From positions 1 through 64,000 of the forward strand of contig JALNXH010000017.1 in NCBI GenBank assembly GCA_023230455.1: a DNA stretch of 64,000 bases, given 5' to 3'. The position numbers and the translations under genes are program-made. This document shows positions 45,869 through 53,009 of the stretch, one piece after another; position 1 is the stretch's first letter; the number at the start of each line of letters is the position of its first letter. A model generated the notes under the pieces. That model searched no databases and was not told the DNA's origin. It saw only the letters and a list, made by a program, of their open reading frames with translations. The stretch is from Rhodocyclaceae bacterium (GTDB lineage: Bacteria > Pseudomonadota > Gammaproteobacteria > Burkholderiales > Rhodocyclaceae).

Positions 45869-48310
45869 TCAGACCTCCAGTATTTCGAATTCGCGGCGTG
45901 CCGCGGGCTTGGTGTTGGCCTCGGCCCATGGGTCCTCGTAGTCTTGCAGCGCGTAGAGCAAACGTTCGTAGAGCGCCGCGCGCTGCGTCGCGTCTTCGAC
46001 GACGATCTTTTTCACATGGTCGAGGCCGACGCGCGACAGATAGTGGCAGGTACGCTCGAGGTAGAAGCCTTCCTCGCGATAGAGCTGGAGGAAGGCGCCG
46101 CTGTATTCCTTCACCTCCTCGTCGCTTTTCACCTTGCAGAGGAATTCGGCGACTTCGGTCTTGATGCCGCCGTTGCCGCCGACATAGATTTCGTAGCCGG
46201 AGTCGACGCCGATCACTCCAACGTCCTTGATGCCGGATTCGGCGCAGTTGCGCGGGCAGCCCGAAACCGCGAGCTTCACCTTGTGCGGCGACCACATGCC
46301 GAACAGCATCTTTTCCAGTTTGACCCCCATGTCCATCGAGCGCTGGGTGCCGAAGCGGCAGTGTTCGGAGCCGACGCAGGTCTTCACTGTGCGCAGGCTC
46401 TTGCCGTAGGCGTGACCGGAGACCATCCCGGCCTTGCCGAGGTCGGCCCAGATTTTCGGCAGGTCGTCCTTTTTTGCGCCGAGCAGGTCGATGCGCTGGC
46501 CGCCGGTGCATTTCACCGTCGGAATCCGGTATTTCTCGGCCACGTCGGCGATAGCGCGCAACTCGTCCGGCGTGGTCAGGCCGCCCCACATCCGCGGTAC
46601 CACTGAGTAGGTGCCGTCCTTCTGGATGTTGGCATGGGCGCGCTCGTTGATGAAGCGGCTCTGCGGATCGTCCTTGGCCAGATGCGGCCAGGTGGAAATC
46701 AGGTAGTAGTTGAGCGCCGGACGGCAGGTGGCGCAGCCGTTCGGAGTCTTCCATTCCAGCGCGTGCATAGCGTCGGGAATGGTCAGCAGCTTGCGTTCGC
46801 GGATCGCCGTGCGGACATCGCCATGCGAGTGCTCAGTGCAGCCGCAGACCGGCTTGTCCTTCGACGCGGCCGGTTGGTAGGCGCCGCCGACGGTGGAGGC
46901 GAGGATTTGCTCGACCAGGCCGGTGCAGGAGCCGCAGGAGGAAGAGGCCTTGGTGTGCTTGCGCACGTCGTCGAGGGTGAACAGGCCCTGTTCCTTGATC
47001 GCCTTGACGATGGTGCCCTTGCAGACGCCGTTGCAGCCGCAGACTTCCGCCGTGTCCGCCATTGTCACGGCCTTGTTCTGGCCGGCATGGCCGGCGTCGC
47101 CGATGTGGGACTGGCCGAACATCAGGTGGTCGCGGATTTCGCCGATATCCTGGCGGTCCTTGAGCAGTTGGAAGTACCAGGCGCCATCGGTCGTGTCGCC
47201 GTACATCACCGCGCCGACCAGCTTGTCGTCCTTGACGCAGATCTTCTTGTATACGCCGCCGGCCGGGTCGTGCAGCAGGATTTCGTCGACGCTGTCGCCG
47301 CCCATGAAGTCGCCCGCCGAGAACACGTCGATGCCGGTGACCTTGAGTTTGGTCGAGGTCACCGAGCCTTTGTAGCGGCCGATGCCGTACATCGCCAGAT
47401 GGTTGGCGCAGACTTTGGCCTGTTCGAACAGCGGCGCCACCAGCCCGTACACGGTGCCACGATGGTTGGCGCATTCGCCGACGGCGTAGATGCGCGGATC
47501 GAAGGTCTGCATCGTGTCGTTCACCACGATACCGCGGTTGCAGTGGATGCCCGCCTTCTCAGCCAGTTCGACGTTGGGGCGGATGCCCGCCGCCATCACT
47601 ACCAGATCGGCGGGCAAGGTTTCCCCGCCTTTCAGCTTCAGCGCGCAGACGCGGCCGCTTTCGCCGGCCACCAGTTCGCTGGTGGAGGCGCCGAGCCTGA
47701 ACTTGAGGCCCTTGGCTGCGAGCGACTGCATCAGCATGTCGGCCGCCGACTTGTCGAGCTGACGCTCCATGATCCAGTCAGCGAGATGCACTACGGTCAC
47801 GTCCATGCCGCGCAGCGCCAGGCCGTTGGCCGCCTCCAGGCCGAGCAGGCCGGCGCCGATCACCACGGCGTGTTTGTGCCGCGCCGCGGCGTCGATCATC
47901 GCTTCGGTGTCGGCGATGTCGCGATAAGCGATCACGCCCGGCAGATCCTTGCCTGGGATCGGCAGGATGAAGGGCAGCGAACCCGTGGCAATCAGCAGCC
48001 GATCATAGTCGGCCGCGGTGCCGTCTTCGGCGATGACCTTGCGCTTGATCCGATCGATGGCGGAGATCTTCCTGCCGGTATGCAGAACGATGTTGTTGTC
48101 CCGATACCAGTCGAGTTCGTTGAGCACGATGTCCTGTAGGGTCATTTCCCCGGCCAGCACCGGCGAGAGCAGGATGCGGTTGTAGTTGGGATGGGGTTCG
48201 GCGCCGAACACGGTGATGTCGTACATGTCGGGGGCGATCTTGAGCAGTTCCTCCAACGTGCGTACGCCGGCCATGCCGTTGCCGATCAGCACCAGTTTCG
48301 ATCTCTTCAT
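45869..48310 (-). CDS. nirB: nitrite reductase (NADH) large subunit
   Basis: An 813-aa siroheme enzyme. N-terminal FAD/NAD module: LVLIGNGMAGVRTLEELLK and VVIGAGLLGLEAANGLA. Two BFD-like [2Fe-2S] regions follow (VCGCNGVCKGTIVKAI; PVCGCTEHSH). The nitrite/sulfite reductase ferredoxin-like half then carries GGLTTPDELRAIADV and the siroheme-[4Fe-4S] ligands CVGSEHCRFGTQ and VSGCPRNCAES. Cytoplasmic; reduces nitrite to ammonium. Preceded by a sigma54 promoter and an ANTAR-type leader, so expression requires both NtrC-type activation and NasT-mediated antitermination. Followed by nirD. Confidence 0.94.
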   Translation of the reverse strand: MKRSKLVLIGNGMAGVRTLEELLKIAPDMYDITVFGAEPHPNYNRILLSPVLAGEMTLQDIVLNELDWYRDNNIVLHTGRKISAIDRIKRKVIAEDGTAADYDRLLIATGSLPFILPIPGKDLPGVIAYRDIADTEAMIDAAARHKHAVVIGAGLLGLEAANGLALRGMDVTVVHLADWIMERQLDKSAADMLMQSLAAKGLKFRLGASTSELVAGESGRVCALKLKGGETLPADLVVMAAGIRPNVELAEKAGIHCNRGIVVNDTMQTFDPRIYAVGECANHRGTVYGLVAPLFEQAKVCANHLAMYGIGRYKGSVTSTKLKVTGIDVFSAGDFMGGDSVDEILLHDPAGGVYKKICVKDDKLVGAVMYGDTTDGAWYFQLLKDRQDIGEIRDHLMFGQSHIGDAGHAGQNKAVTMADTAEVCGCNGVCKGTIVKAIKEQGLFTLDDVRKHTKASSSCGSCTGLVEQILASTVGGAYQPAASKDKPVCGCTEHSHGDVRTAIRERKLLTIPDAMHALEWKTPNGCATCRPALNYYLISTWPHLAKDDPQSRFINERAHANIQKDGTYSVVPRMWGGLTTPDELRAIADVAEKYRIPTVKCTGGQRIDLLGAKKDDLPKIWADLGKAGMVSGHAYGKSLRTVKTCVGSEHCRFGTQRSMDMGVKLEKMLFGMWSPHKVKLAVSGCPRNCAESGIKDVGVIGVDSGYEIYVGGNGGIKTEVAEFLCKVKSDEEVKEYSGAFLQLYREEGFYLERTCHYLSRVGLDHVKKIVVEDATQRAALYERLLYALQDYEDPWAEANTKPAARREFEILEV

Positions 48311-48433
48311 CGCAATTCCTTTTCTCTGAAAACAAAACGGCGTCCCATGCGATTGCCGCGCCTGGCTTGCCGCTGCGCGTTAATCGCATGGACGCCGTTG
48401 TCCATGCTGTGGCGGATCGTCGTTGACCCGATG
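48311..48433 (-). ncRNA. ANTAR antitermination leader RNA of nirBD
   Basis: From the predicted start (about 48433) the RNA folds into P1 (48430-48413: CGGGTC-AACGAC-GATCCG) and P2 (48407-48386: GCATGGAC-AACGGC-GTCCATGC), two hairpins with 6-nt loops that have A at position 1 and G at position 4, the ANTAR recognition rule. P1 begins only 3 nt after the inferred start. P2 shares bases with the terminator downstream, so P2 stabilised by NasT should prevent termination. The same layout occurs before nrtA. Confidence 0.82.
48329..48399 (-). terminator. regulated intrinsic terminator in the nirB leader
   Basis: On the minus strand, the segment ACGGCGTCC-ATGCGATT (from 48399) pairs with AATCGCATGGGACGCCGT across a GC-rich loop, and is followed by TTTTGTTTT. 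Its 5' arm consists of the loop and 3' arm of antiterminator hairpin P2, so the two are mutually exclusive. This is the off state of the nirBD leader. Confidence 0.82.
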
Positions 48434-48443
48434 CATCCCTTAC

Positions 48444-48459
48444 AGCAAGCCATGTGCCA
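48444..48459 (-). promoter_or_regulatory. sigma54 promoter of nirBD
   Basis: Minus strand TGGCAC-ATGGC-TTGCT, identical in all 16 bases to the nrtA promoter. Upstream, the minus strand around 48571-48554 reads TGCACC-N4-TGGGTTGC, a possible imperfect NtrC enhancer at about 100 bp distance, and a TCGGTGCA/TGCACCGA palindrome overlaps it (48564-48583). Confidence 0.8.
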
Positions 48460-48718
48460 TGTTGGATGTGGGTTTGAAAATGCTGCCTATGCAGGTACTT
48501 AGCCGGGGTGGCTGACCGGTGTCCGCCGGGTGCGAGCGATGCTGTGGACCGAGGCAACCCAATTCGGTGCAGCGATGCACCGAGACGGGTAGCGTGTCGA
48601 TCAACGGCGGAAGCCGCGACAGAAGACAATTTGCGCCGGGTTTTACGCGATCCGGTACGAACGCCCCGATCGACAGCGATTTCGTGCGGCGCTTGCGCAG
48701 CGGCGGGCCAACAACTAT

Positions 48719-48746
48719 CGCCATTCCCGCGCACGCGGGAATGGCG
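48719..48746. repeat. near-perfect long palindrome (dRS3/REP-like)
   Basis: A 13-bp inverted repeat, CGCCATTCCCGCG and its complement, with only CA between. It lies 45 bp beyond the nrtD stop. The ATTCCCGC...GCGGGAAT core is like short dispersed repeats of betaproteobacteria (for example neisserial dRS3). No T tract follows on either strand, so it is not a standard terminator, although it could protect the transcript end. The rest of 48460-48791 has no gene. Confidence 0.55.
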
Positions 48747-48791
48747 AAGTCTTGTCCGACGGCGGCAGCGCTGGCAGCGAGCGACCTGCCG

Positions 48792-49586
48792 CTAAGCGGC
48801 CTTCTTCATCTGCTTACGATAGAGGAAATCCAGCACCGCGGCACGGCACTCGGCAAAGCGCCGGTCCTCGGCGAGGGCGAGACGATCGCGCGGGCGTTCC
48901 AGCCGTACATCGACGATTTCGCCGATGACGGCTGCCGGGCCGTTGGTCATCATCACGATGCGGTCGGAGAGCAGCACCGCCTCGTCTACGTCGTGGGTCA
49001 CCATCACCACGGTGGCACCGGTCTTGGCCATCACGCCGTTGAGTTCGTCCTGCAGGCTGGCACGGGTCAGCGCGTCGAGCGCGCCGAACGGTTCGTCCAT
49101 CAGCAGGATTTTCGGCTCCATGGCAAAGGCGCGGGCGATGCCGACGCGCTGCTTCATGCCGCCGGAAATCTCGTGCGGAAACTTGTGCATGGCGTGGTCC
49201 ATATGCACCATGGCCAGCGCCGCCTCGACGCGGAGTTTCAGTTTCGGCTTGCCTTCCTTGCGGCCGAACACGCGTTCGACGGCGAGCATCACGTTGTCGA
49301 AACAAGTCATCCACGGCAGCAGCGAGTGGTTCTGGAATACCACCGCGCGATCCGGTCCGGGCCCGGCGATCTCGCGGTTGTCGCAGAGCAGGACGCCGGT
49401 CGTCGGCCGGGTGAGGCCGGCGATCAGGTTCAGCAGCGTGCTTTTGCCGCAGCCGGAGTGGCCGATCAGCGAGACGACTTCACCGTGGTGGATCGACAGG
49501 TCGATGTCGCGCAGCGCGGTGAATGCGCCCTGCTTGGTATTGAAGGTCTGGCCGACGCGCTCGATTTTTACCAGGGGCTGATTCAT
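48792..49586 (-). CDS. nrtD: nitrate ABC transporter, ATP-binding protein
   Basis: A 264-aa ABC ATPase: Walker A GHSGCGKST, Q-loop, signature ISGGMKQRVGIARA, Walker B ILLMDEPFGALD and switch His in VTHDVDEA. NrtD/SsuB/TauB-type subfamily; the context with NrtA and NrtB fixes the nitrate/nitrite assignment. It lacks the C-terminal binding-protein-like domain of NrtC, so one ATPase gene serves the transporter as in NasFED of Klebsiella. Starts 10 bp after nrtB. Last gene of the nrtABD operon. Confidence 0.92.
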   Translation of the reverse strand: MNQPLVKIERVGQTFNTKQGAFTALRDIDLSIHHGEVVSLIGHSGCGKSTLLNLIAGLTRPTTGVLLCDNREIAGPGPDRAVVFQNHSLLPWMTCFDNVMLAVERVFGRKEGKPKLKLRVEAALAMVHMDHAMHKFPHEISGGMKQRVGIARAFAMEPKILLMDEPFGALDALTRASLQDELNGVMAKTGATVVMVTHDVDEAVLLSDRIVMMTNGPAAVIGEIVDVRLERPRDRLALAEDRRFAECRAAVLDFLYRKQMKKAA

Positions 49587-49596
49587 GGCGTTCTCC

Positions 49597-50514
49597 TTAA
49601 CGGGTTTCGTACTGGAAGCGGCGAGCCAGCAACAGCAGAGTCTGTTCGAGAACGAGCCCGACGATGCCGATGACGAAGATGGCGATGACGATGTGTTCGA
49701 CCTTGAGGTTGTTCCACTCGTCCCATACCCAGAAGCCGATGCCGACGCCGCCGGTGAGCATTTCGGCGGCCACGATCACCAGCCAGGCTGTGCCGATCGA
49801 CAGGCGGATGCCGGTGAGCATGTAGGGCAGCACGGCAGGAAACAGGATGCGGGTGATGATCTTGCCTTCCGAAAGGTTGAGCACGCGGGCGACGTTGAGG
49901 TAGTCCTGCGGTACGCGGCGCACGCCTTCGGCGGTGTTGAGGATCATCGGCCAGATCGAGCAGATGAAGATGGTCCAGGTGGCGGCCGGATCGGCCTTCT
50001 TCAGCACCAGCAGGCCGATCGGCAGCCAGGCCAGCGGCGACACCGGGCGCAGCAGCGAGATCACCGGATCGAACATACGGCTGAGGAAGTCGAAGCGGCC
50101 GAGCATGAAGCCGAGCGGAATGCCGACCAGCGCCGCGAAGCCGAAGCCTATGCCGACGCGTTTCAGCGAGGAGAGTACGTTCCAGCCGATGCCCTGGTCG
50201 TTCGGCCCGTTGCTGTAGAACGGATCGGCAAACAGATTGGCTGCCGCCGCCCAGACTTGGGCCGGGCTGGGAATGCTGCCGCCTTTCATAGTCAGCAGAC
50301 CCCAGAGTCCGATCAGCAGGCCGAGGCCGAGCAACGGCGGGATGGCGTTGAGGGCGATTTCCTTGAGGGCGCCGACCAGACGCGATGCCTTCGCCGGCGT
50401 TGCGGCGACCGGCGCGGCGACGGCTGGCGCGGCGATTTCGATTTTTTGCTCCACGGCGGCTTCTTCCTTCTCGATGGCGACGCGTGCGGGTTTCAATGCG
50501 ACGACCGTACTCAT
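49597..50514 (-). CDS. nrtB: nitrate ABC transporter, permease
   Basis: A 305-aa inner-membrane permease starting MSTVVALKPARVAIEKEEAA. A hydrophilic Ala-rich N-terminal tail of about 50 residues precedes six predicted helices. Binding-protein-dependent transport motif is visible as VARVLNLSEGKIITRILFPA (EAA loop region). The start at 50514 is preceded by GGGAGC; the long frame upstream overlaps nrtA out of phase and is not coding. Works with periplasmic NrtA and ATPase NrtD. Confidence 0.92.
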   Translation of the reverse strand: MSTVVALKPARVAIEKEEAAVEQKIEIAAPAVAAPVAATPAKASRLVGALKEIALNAIPPLLGLGLLIGLWGLLTMKGGSIPSPAQVWAAAANLFADPFYSNGPNDQGIGWNVLSSLKRVGIGFGFAALVGIPLGFMLGRFDFLSRMFDPVISLLRPVSPLAWLPIGLLVLKKADPAATWTIFICSIWPMILNTAEGVRRVPQDYLNVARVLNLSEGKIITRILFPAVLPYMLTGIRLSIGTAWLVIVAAEMLTGGVGIGFWVWDEWNNLKVEHIVIAIFVIGIVGLVLEQTLLLLARRFQYETR

Positions 50515-50570
50515 GATCTGCTCCCAGGTTGCGTTCGGCACCGGGCCGCATGGCCCGATGCCTGCATGGT

Positions 50571-51848
50571 TCAGGCGTGAATCTTGAACGACGCGGCGTA
50601 TTTCTTCGGATCCTTGCCGTCCCATACCGTGCCGTCGATGAACTTGGAGCTGCGCATCTCGCTCTTCGGCAGGGGCGTACCGGCCGCCGCGGCTGCCTGC
50701 TTGTAGATGTCGATGCGGTTTACCTTCTTCGCCACGGCCAGGTAGTCGGGATCTTCCTTGAGCAGGTTCCAGCGTCTGTGCTGGGTCATGAACCACATGC
50801 CGTCGGAGAGGTAGGGGAAGTTCACCGCGCCTTCGTTGAAGAAGTGCATGCAGTTCTTGTCGTCCCAGCTCTTGCCCAGACCGTTGCTGTAGCGGCCGAG
50901 CATGCGTTCGAGAATTACGTCCATGTCGGTGTTGATGTAGGACTTCTGCGCGACGGTCTCGGCCGTGGTCCGGCGGTTGGCCAGCGAGGCGTCGATCCAC
51001 TTGCCGGCATCGAGTATCGCGGCGGTCATGGCGCGTGCCGTGTTGGGATTCCTGGCGACGAAGTCGGCGGTGGTGCCGAGCACCTTTTCCGGATGGTCGG
51101 TCCAGATATCCTGGGTGGTCACCGCGGTGAAACCGATCTTGTCGATGATGGCGCGGTTGTTCCACGGTTCGCCGACGCAGAAGCCGTCCATGTTGCCGAC
51201 GCGCATGTTGGCCACCATCTGCGGTGGCGGCACGGTGATGTTCTTGACGTCTTTGAACGGATCGATGCCCTGAGCGGCCAGCCAGTAATACAGCCACATG
51301 GCGTGGGTGCCGGTGGGAAAGGTTTGGGCGAAGGTGTATTCGCGTTCCTTCTTGGCGATCAACTTGGCCAGCGAGGGACCGTCGGTCGCCCCCTTGTCCT
51401 TGAGCTGGTTGGAGAGGGTGATGGCTTGGCCGTTGTGGTTCAGGTTCATCAGCACCGCCATGTCCTTCTTCGGTCCGCCGATGCCGAGTTGCACGCCATA
51501 GACCAGGCCGTAGAGCACATGGGCGGCGTCGAGTTCGCCGTTCACCAGCTTGTCGCGCACGGCAGCCCATGACGCTTCCTTGGTCGGGACGATTTTGATG
51601 CCGTACTTTTCGTCGAATTTCTGCACCGCCGCCATGACAACGGAGGAACAGTCGGTGAGCGGGATGAAGCCGATGCGGACTTCCTTTTTCTCCGGCGCAT
51701 CCGAGCCTGCGGCCCAGGCGCCGGCGCGTACTCCGGGGGGCACCATGGCCATCAGTCCCGAACCGAGCGCCAGCCCGGCGGCGGTGCGGATAAAGTCGCG
51801 GCGAGTGCCAAGCGTTTGCGGCCCGCTGTTGTTGTTTTTCCGATCCAT
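50571..51848 (-). CDS. nrtA: nitrate ABC transporter, substrate-binding protein
   Basis: A 425-aa protein with a Tat signal peptide (RRDFIRTAAGLALGSGLMA). Family features: RIGFIPLTDCSSVVMAA at the start of the mature protein, GIKIVPTKEASWAAVRDKL, GPKKDMAVLMNLNHNGQAIT and NMRVGNMDGFCVGEPWNNRA, typical of NrtA/NasF-type nitrate or bicarbonate-binding proteins. Export by Tat is common in the family. First gene of nrtABD; the leader upstream carries ANTAR hairpins. It is exported, so it cannot serve as the cytoplasmic NasS sensor that usually controls NasT. Confidence 0.92.
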   Translation of the reverse strand: MDRKNNNSGPQTLGTRRDFIRTAAGLALGSGLMAMVPPGVRAGAWAAGSDAPEKKEVRIGFIPLTDCSSVVMAAVQKFDEKYGIKIVPTKEASWAAVRDKLVNGELDAAHVLYGLVYGVQLGIGGPKKDMAVLMNLNHNGQAITLSNQLKDKGATDGPSLAKLIAKKEREYTFAQTFPTGTHAMWLYYWLAAQGIDPFKDVKNITVPPPQMVANMRVGNMDGFCVGEPWNNRAIIDKIGFTAVTTQDIWTDHPEKVLGTTADFVARNPNTARAMTAAILDAGKWIDASLANRRTTAETVAQKSYINTDMDVILERMLGRYSNGLGKSWDDKNCMHFFNEGAVNFPYLSDGMWFMTQHRRWNLLKEDPDYLAVAKKVNRIDIYKQAAAAAGTPLPKSEMRSSKFIDGTVWDGKDPKKYAASFKIHA

Positions 51849-51981
51849 ATCGAACTCCTTGTCACGACGAAGGTTCCCTGAAAAAAAGACGGCATCGCAC
51901 GCCGGGAAGCCTGATCGGCTTCGCCAACGTGGACGCCGTTGTCCACTCTGATCGCACCCGATCGCCCTTGACCCGGTGCTG
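51849..51981 (-). ncRNA. ANTAR antitermination leader RNA of nrtABD
   Basis: Predicted start about 51981. P1 (51978-51955) is CACCGGGTC-AAGGGC-GATCGGGTG with one internal mismatch; P2 (51946-51929) is GTGGAC-AACGGC-GTCCAC. Both loops have 6 nt with A at position 1 and G at position 4. P1 again starts 3 nt after the inferred start. P2 overlaps the 5' arm of the terminator at 51943-51881. Same design and identical P2 loop as the nirB leader, so both should answer to one ANTAR protein (NasT at 52.1 kb). Confidence 0.82.
51881..51943 (-). terminator. regulated intrinsic terminator in the nrtA leader
   Basis: Minus strand: a long interrupted stem (GGCGTC/GATGCC, CACGTTGG/CCGGCGTG, GAAGCC/GGCTTC around a 5-nt loop GATCA) followed by TCTTTTTTT. 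Its 5' arm uses the loop and 3' arm of hairpin P2, so antiterminator and terminator exclude each other. Confidence 0.82.
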
Positions 51982-51991
51982 CATCTCTTTC

Positions 51992-52007
51992 AGCAAGCCA
52001 TGTGCCA
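51992..52007 (-). promoter_or_regulatory. sigma54 promoter of nrtABD
   Basis: Minus strand TGGCAC-ATGGC-TTGCT, identical to the nirB element. It lies about 10 nt upstream of the inferred start of the ANTAR leader and about 95 bp downstream of a GCAC-N7-GTGC site at 52099-52113. Confidence 0.82.
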
Positions 52008-52098
52008 GCCTTCGCAGAAAGTCGGGAAACCCTCTCGTAGTCAGGGGTTGGTCGTCAGCAGGAGGATGTCTTTTTGAATCGAGGGCGAGTGTCGGTAC

Positions 52099-52113
52099 GC
52101 ACTGCCCCGGTGC
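52099..52113. promoter_or_regulatory. candidate NtrC enhancer site upstream of nrtABD
   Basis: GCAC-TGCCCCG-GTGC matches the NtrC consensus GCAC-N7-GTGC exactly and sits at the usual enhancer distance (about 95 bp before the -24 box). Further GGTGC/GCACC half-sites follow at 52110-52133. NtrC itself is not encoded in the window. Confidence 0.5.
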
Positions 52114-52147
52114 GGGTGCTTGCCGCACCGCACCAGAAACGCCCGGT

Positions 52148-52726
52148 TCAGGCGCCGAGCAGGGTGGCCATTTCCAGCACTTGCGCGGCGACCTGGGCGA
52201 TGGATTGTTTGCGGTCCATCGCCAGTTTGCGCAGGGCGCTGTAGGCCTCTTCCTCGCTCATGCCGCGCGCCTTCATCAGCACGCCTTTGGCGCGGTCGAG
52301 CGTCTTGCGGTCGGCGAGCTGCTGCTTGGCCTCGTCGCGCTCGGACTTCATCGCCTGGAATTCCTCGAAGCGGGCGATGGCGACTTCGATGATCGGCCTC
52401 AGCCGCTTGGCGCTGAGGCCATCCACCACATAGGCCGAGACGCCGGCCTTGACGGCCTTGCGGATGGTCTGCGAGTCACTTTTGCTGGAAAACATCACCA
52501 CCGGGCGTGGCAGTTCGGCGTTGGCGACGGCGAGGTGCTCCAGTGTGTCGCGACTCGGCGAGTCGGTCTGGATCAAGATCGCATCGGGACGCAGTTGCTC
52601 GACCCGGGCGGAGAGATCCAGCACCGAAGGCAACAGGGCGGCGACCTGATAGCCGGCCAGGGCAAGGCCGGCGCAGATTTCCCCGGCGCGGCTCTCGGAT
52701 TCGTCAATAACCAGTACGCGTAGCAT
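52148..52726 (-). CDS. nasT: ANTAR-domain response regulator, nitrate assimilation antiterminator
   Basis: A 192-aa protein. N-terminal pseudo-receiver (MLRVLVIDESESRAGEICAG, ... ILIQTDSPSRD with a plausible phosphoacceptor position) and C-terminal ANTAR three-helix domain: KTLDRAKGVLMKARGMSEEE then AYSALRKLAMDRKQSI. ANTAR proteins bind double-hexaloop RNA hairpins and block intrinsic termination; the two leaders described here are its evident targets. NasT is normally held inactive by the nitrate sensor NasS, which is not encoded next to it. The start at MLRVL (52726) lacks a clear ribosome-binding site; a longer start at 52753 is possible. Confidence 0.9.
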   Translation of the reverse strand: MLRVLVIDESESRAGEICAGLALAGYQVAALLPSVLDLSARVEQLRPDAILIQTDSPSRDTLEHLAVANAELPRPVVMFSSKSDSQTIRKAVKAGVSAYVVDGLSAKRLRPIIEVAIARFEEFQAMKSERDEAKQQLADRKTLDRAKGVLMKARGMSEEEAYSALRKLAMDRKQSIAQVAAQVLEMATLLGA

Positions 52727-52779
52727 GCCCGGTGCTACGCAAGAATCGTGCAATCAAATCGGGCGACCCGGCCGCGGGT

Positions 52780-52998
52780 TCAGACCTTGCAGTTTTTTTC
52801 CGCACCTAGCTTGCGCAGGATCATTTCCAGCGGGCAGAAGCGGGTGAAACCGCTCTGGAACAGATTGACGCCGACGAAGGCGGTAAACCACAGCCAAGAC
52901 AGCTGCGACAGATCGGCCTGGCCGTTGACGTGCGCCAGCGTGAGCGAGAGCAGGATGAAGGAACCGGCAAAAATGCGGATCATGCGTTCGATGGACAT
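52780..52998 (-). CDS. DUF2892 (YgaP-like) small membrane protein
   Basis: A 72-aa protein, MSIERMIRIFAGSFILLSLT ... NLFQSGFTRFCPLEMILRKLG: two transmembrane helices with the Cys-containing QSGFTRFCP motif of DUF2892/YgaP membrane anchors. This family is often encoded with rhodaneses and sulfide/persulfide-responsive operons. It follows the RND permease by 11 bp, so it ends the adaptor-RND-DUF2892 operon. No rhodanese domain is attached here. Confidence 0.85.
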   Translation of the reverse strand: MSIERMIRIFAGSFILLSLTLAHVNGQADLSQLSWLWFTAFVGVNLFQSGFTRFCPLEMILRKLGAEKNCKV

Positions 52999-53009
52999 GG
53001 ACGTTCTCC

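Noticed and set aside
48444..48459. conserved 16-mer before nirB and nrtA first considered as an RNA hairpin of the leader
   Set aside because: It matches the sigma54 -24/-12 element exactly and lies upstream of the predicted transcription start.
48564..48583. TCGGTGCA/TGCACCGA palindrome as an NtrC site
   Set aside because: The half-sites are in the opposite arrangement to GCAC-N7-GTGC; only the adjoining imperfect TGCACC...GGTTGC could be a site.
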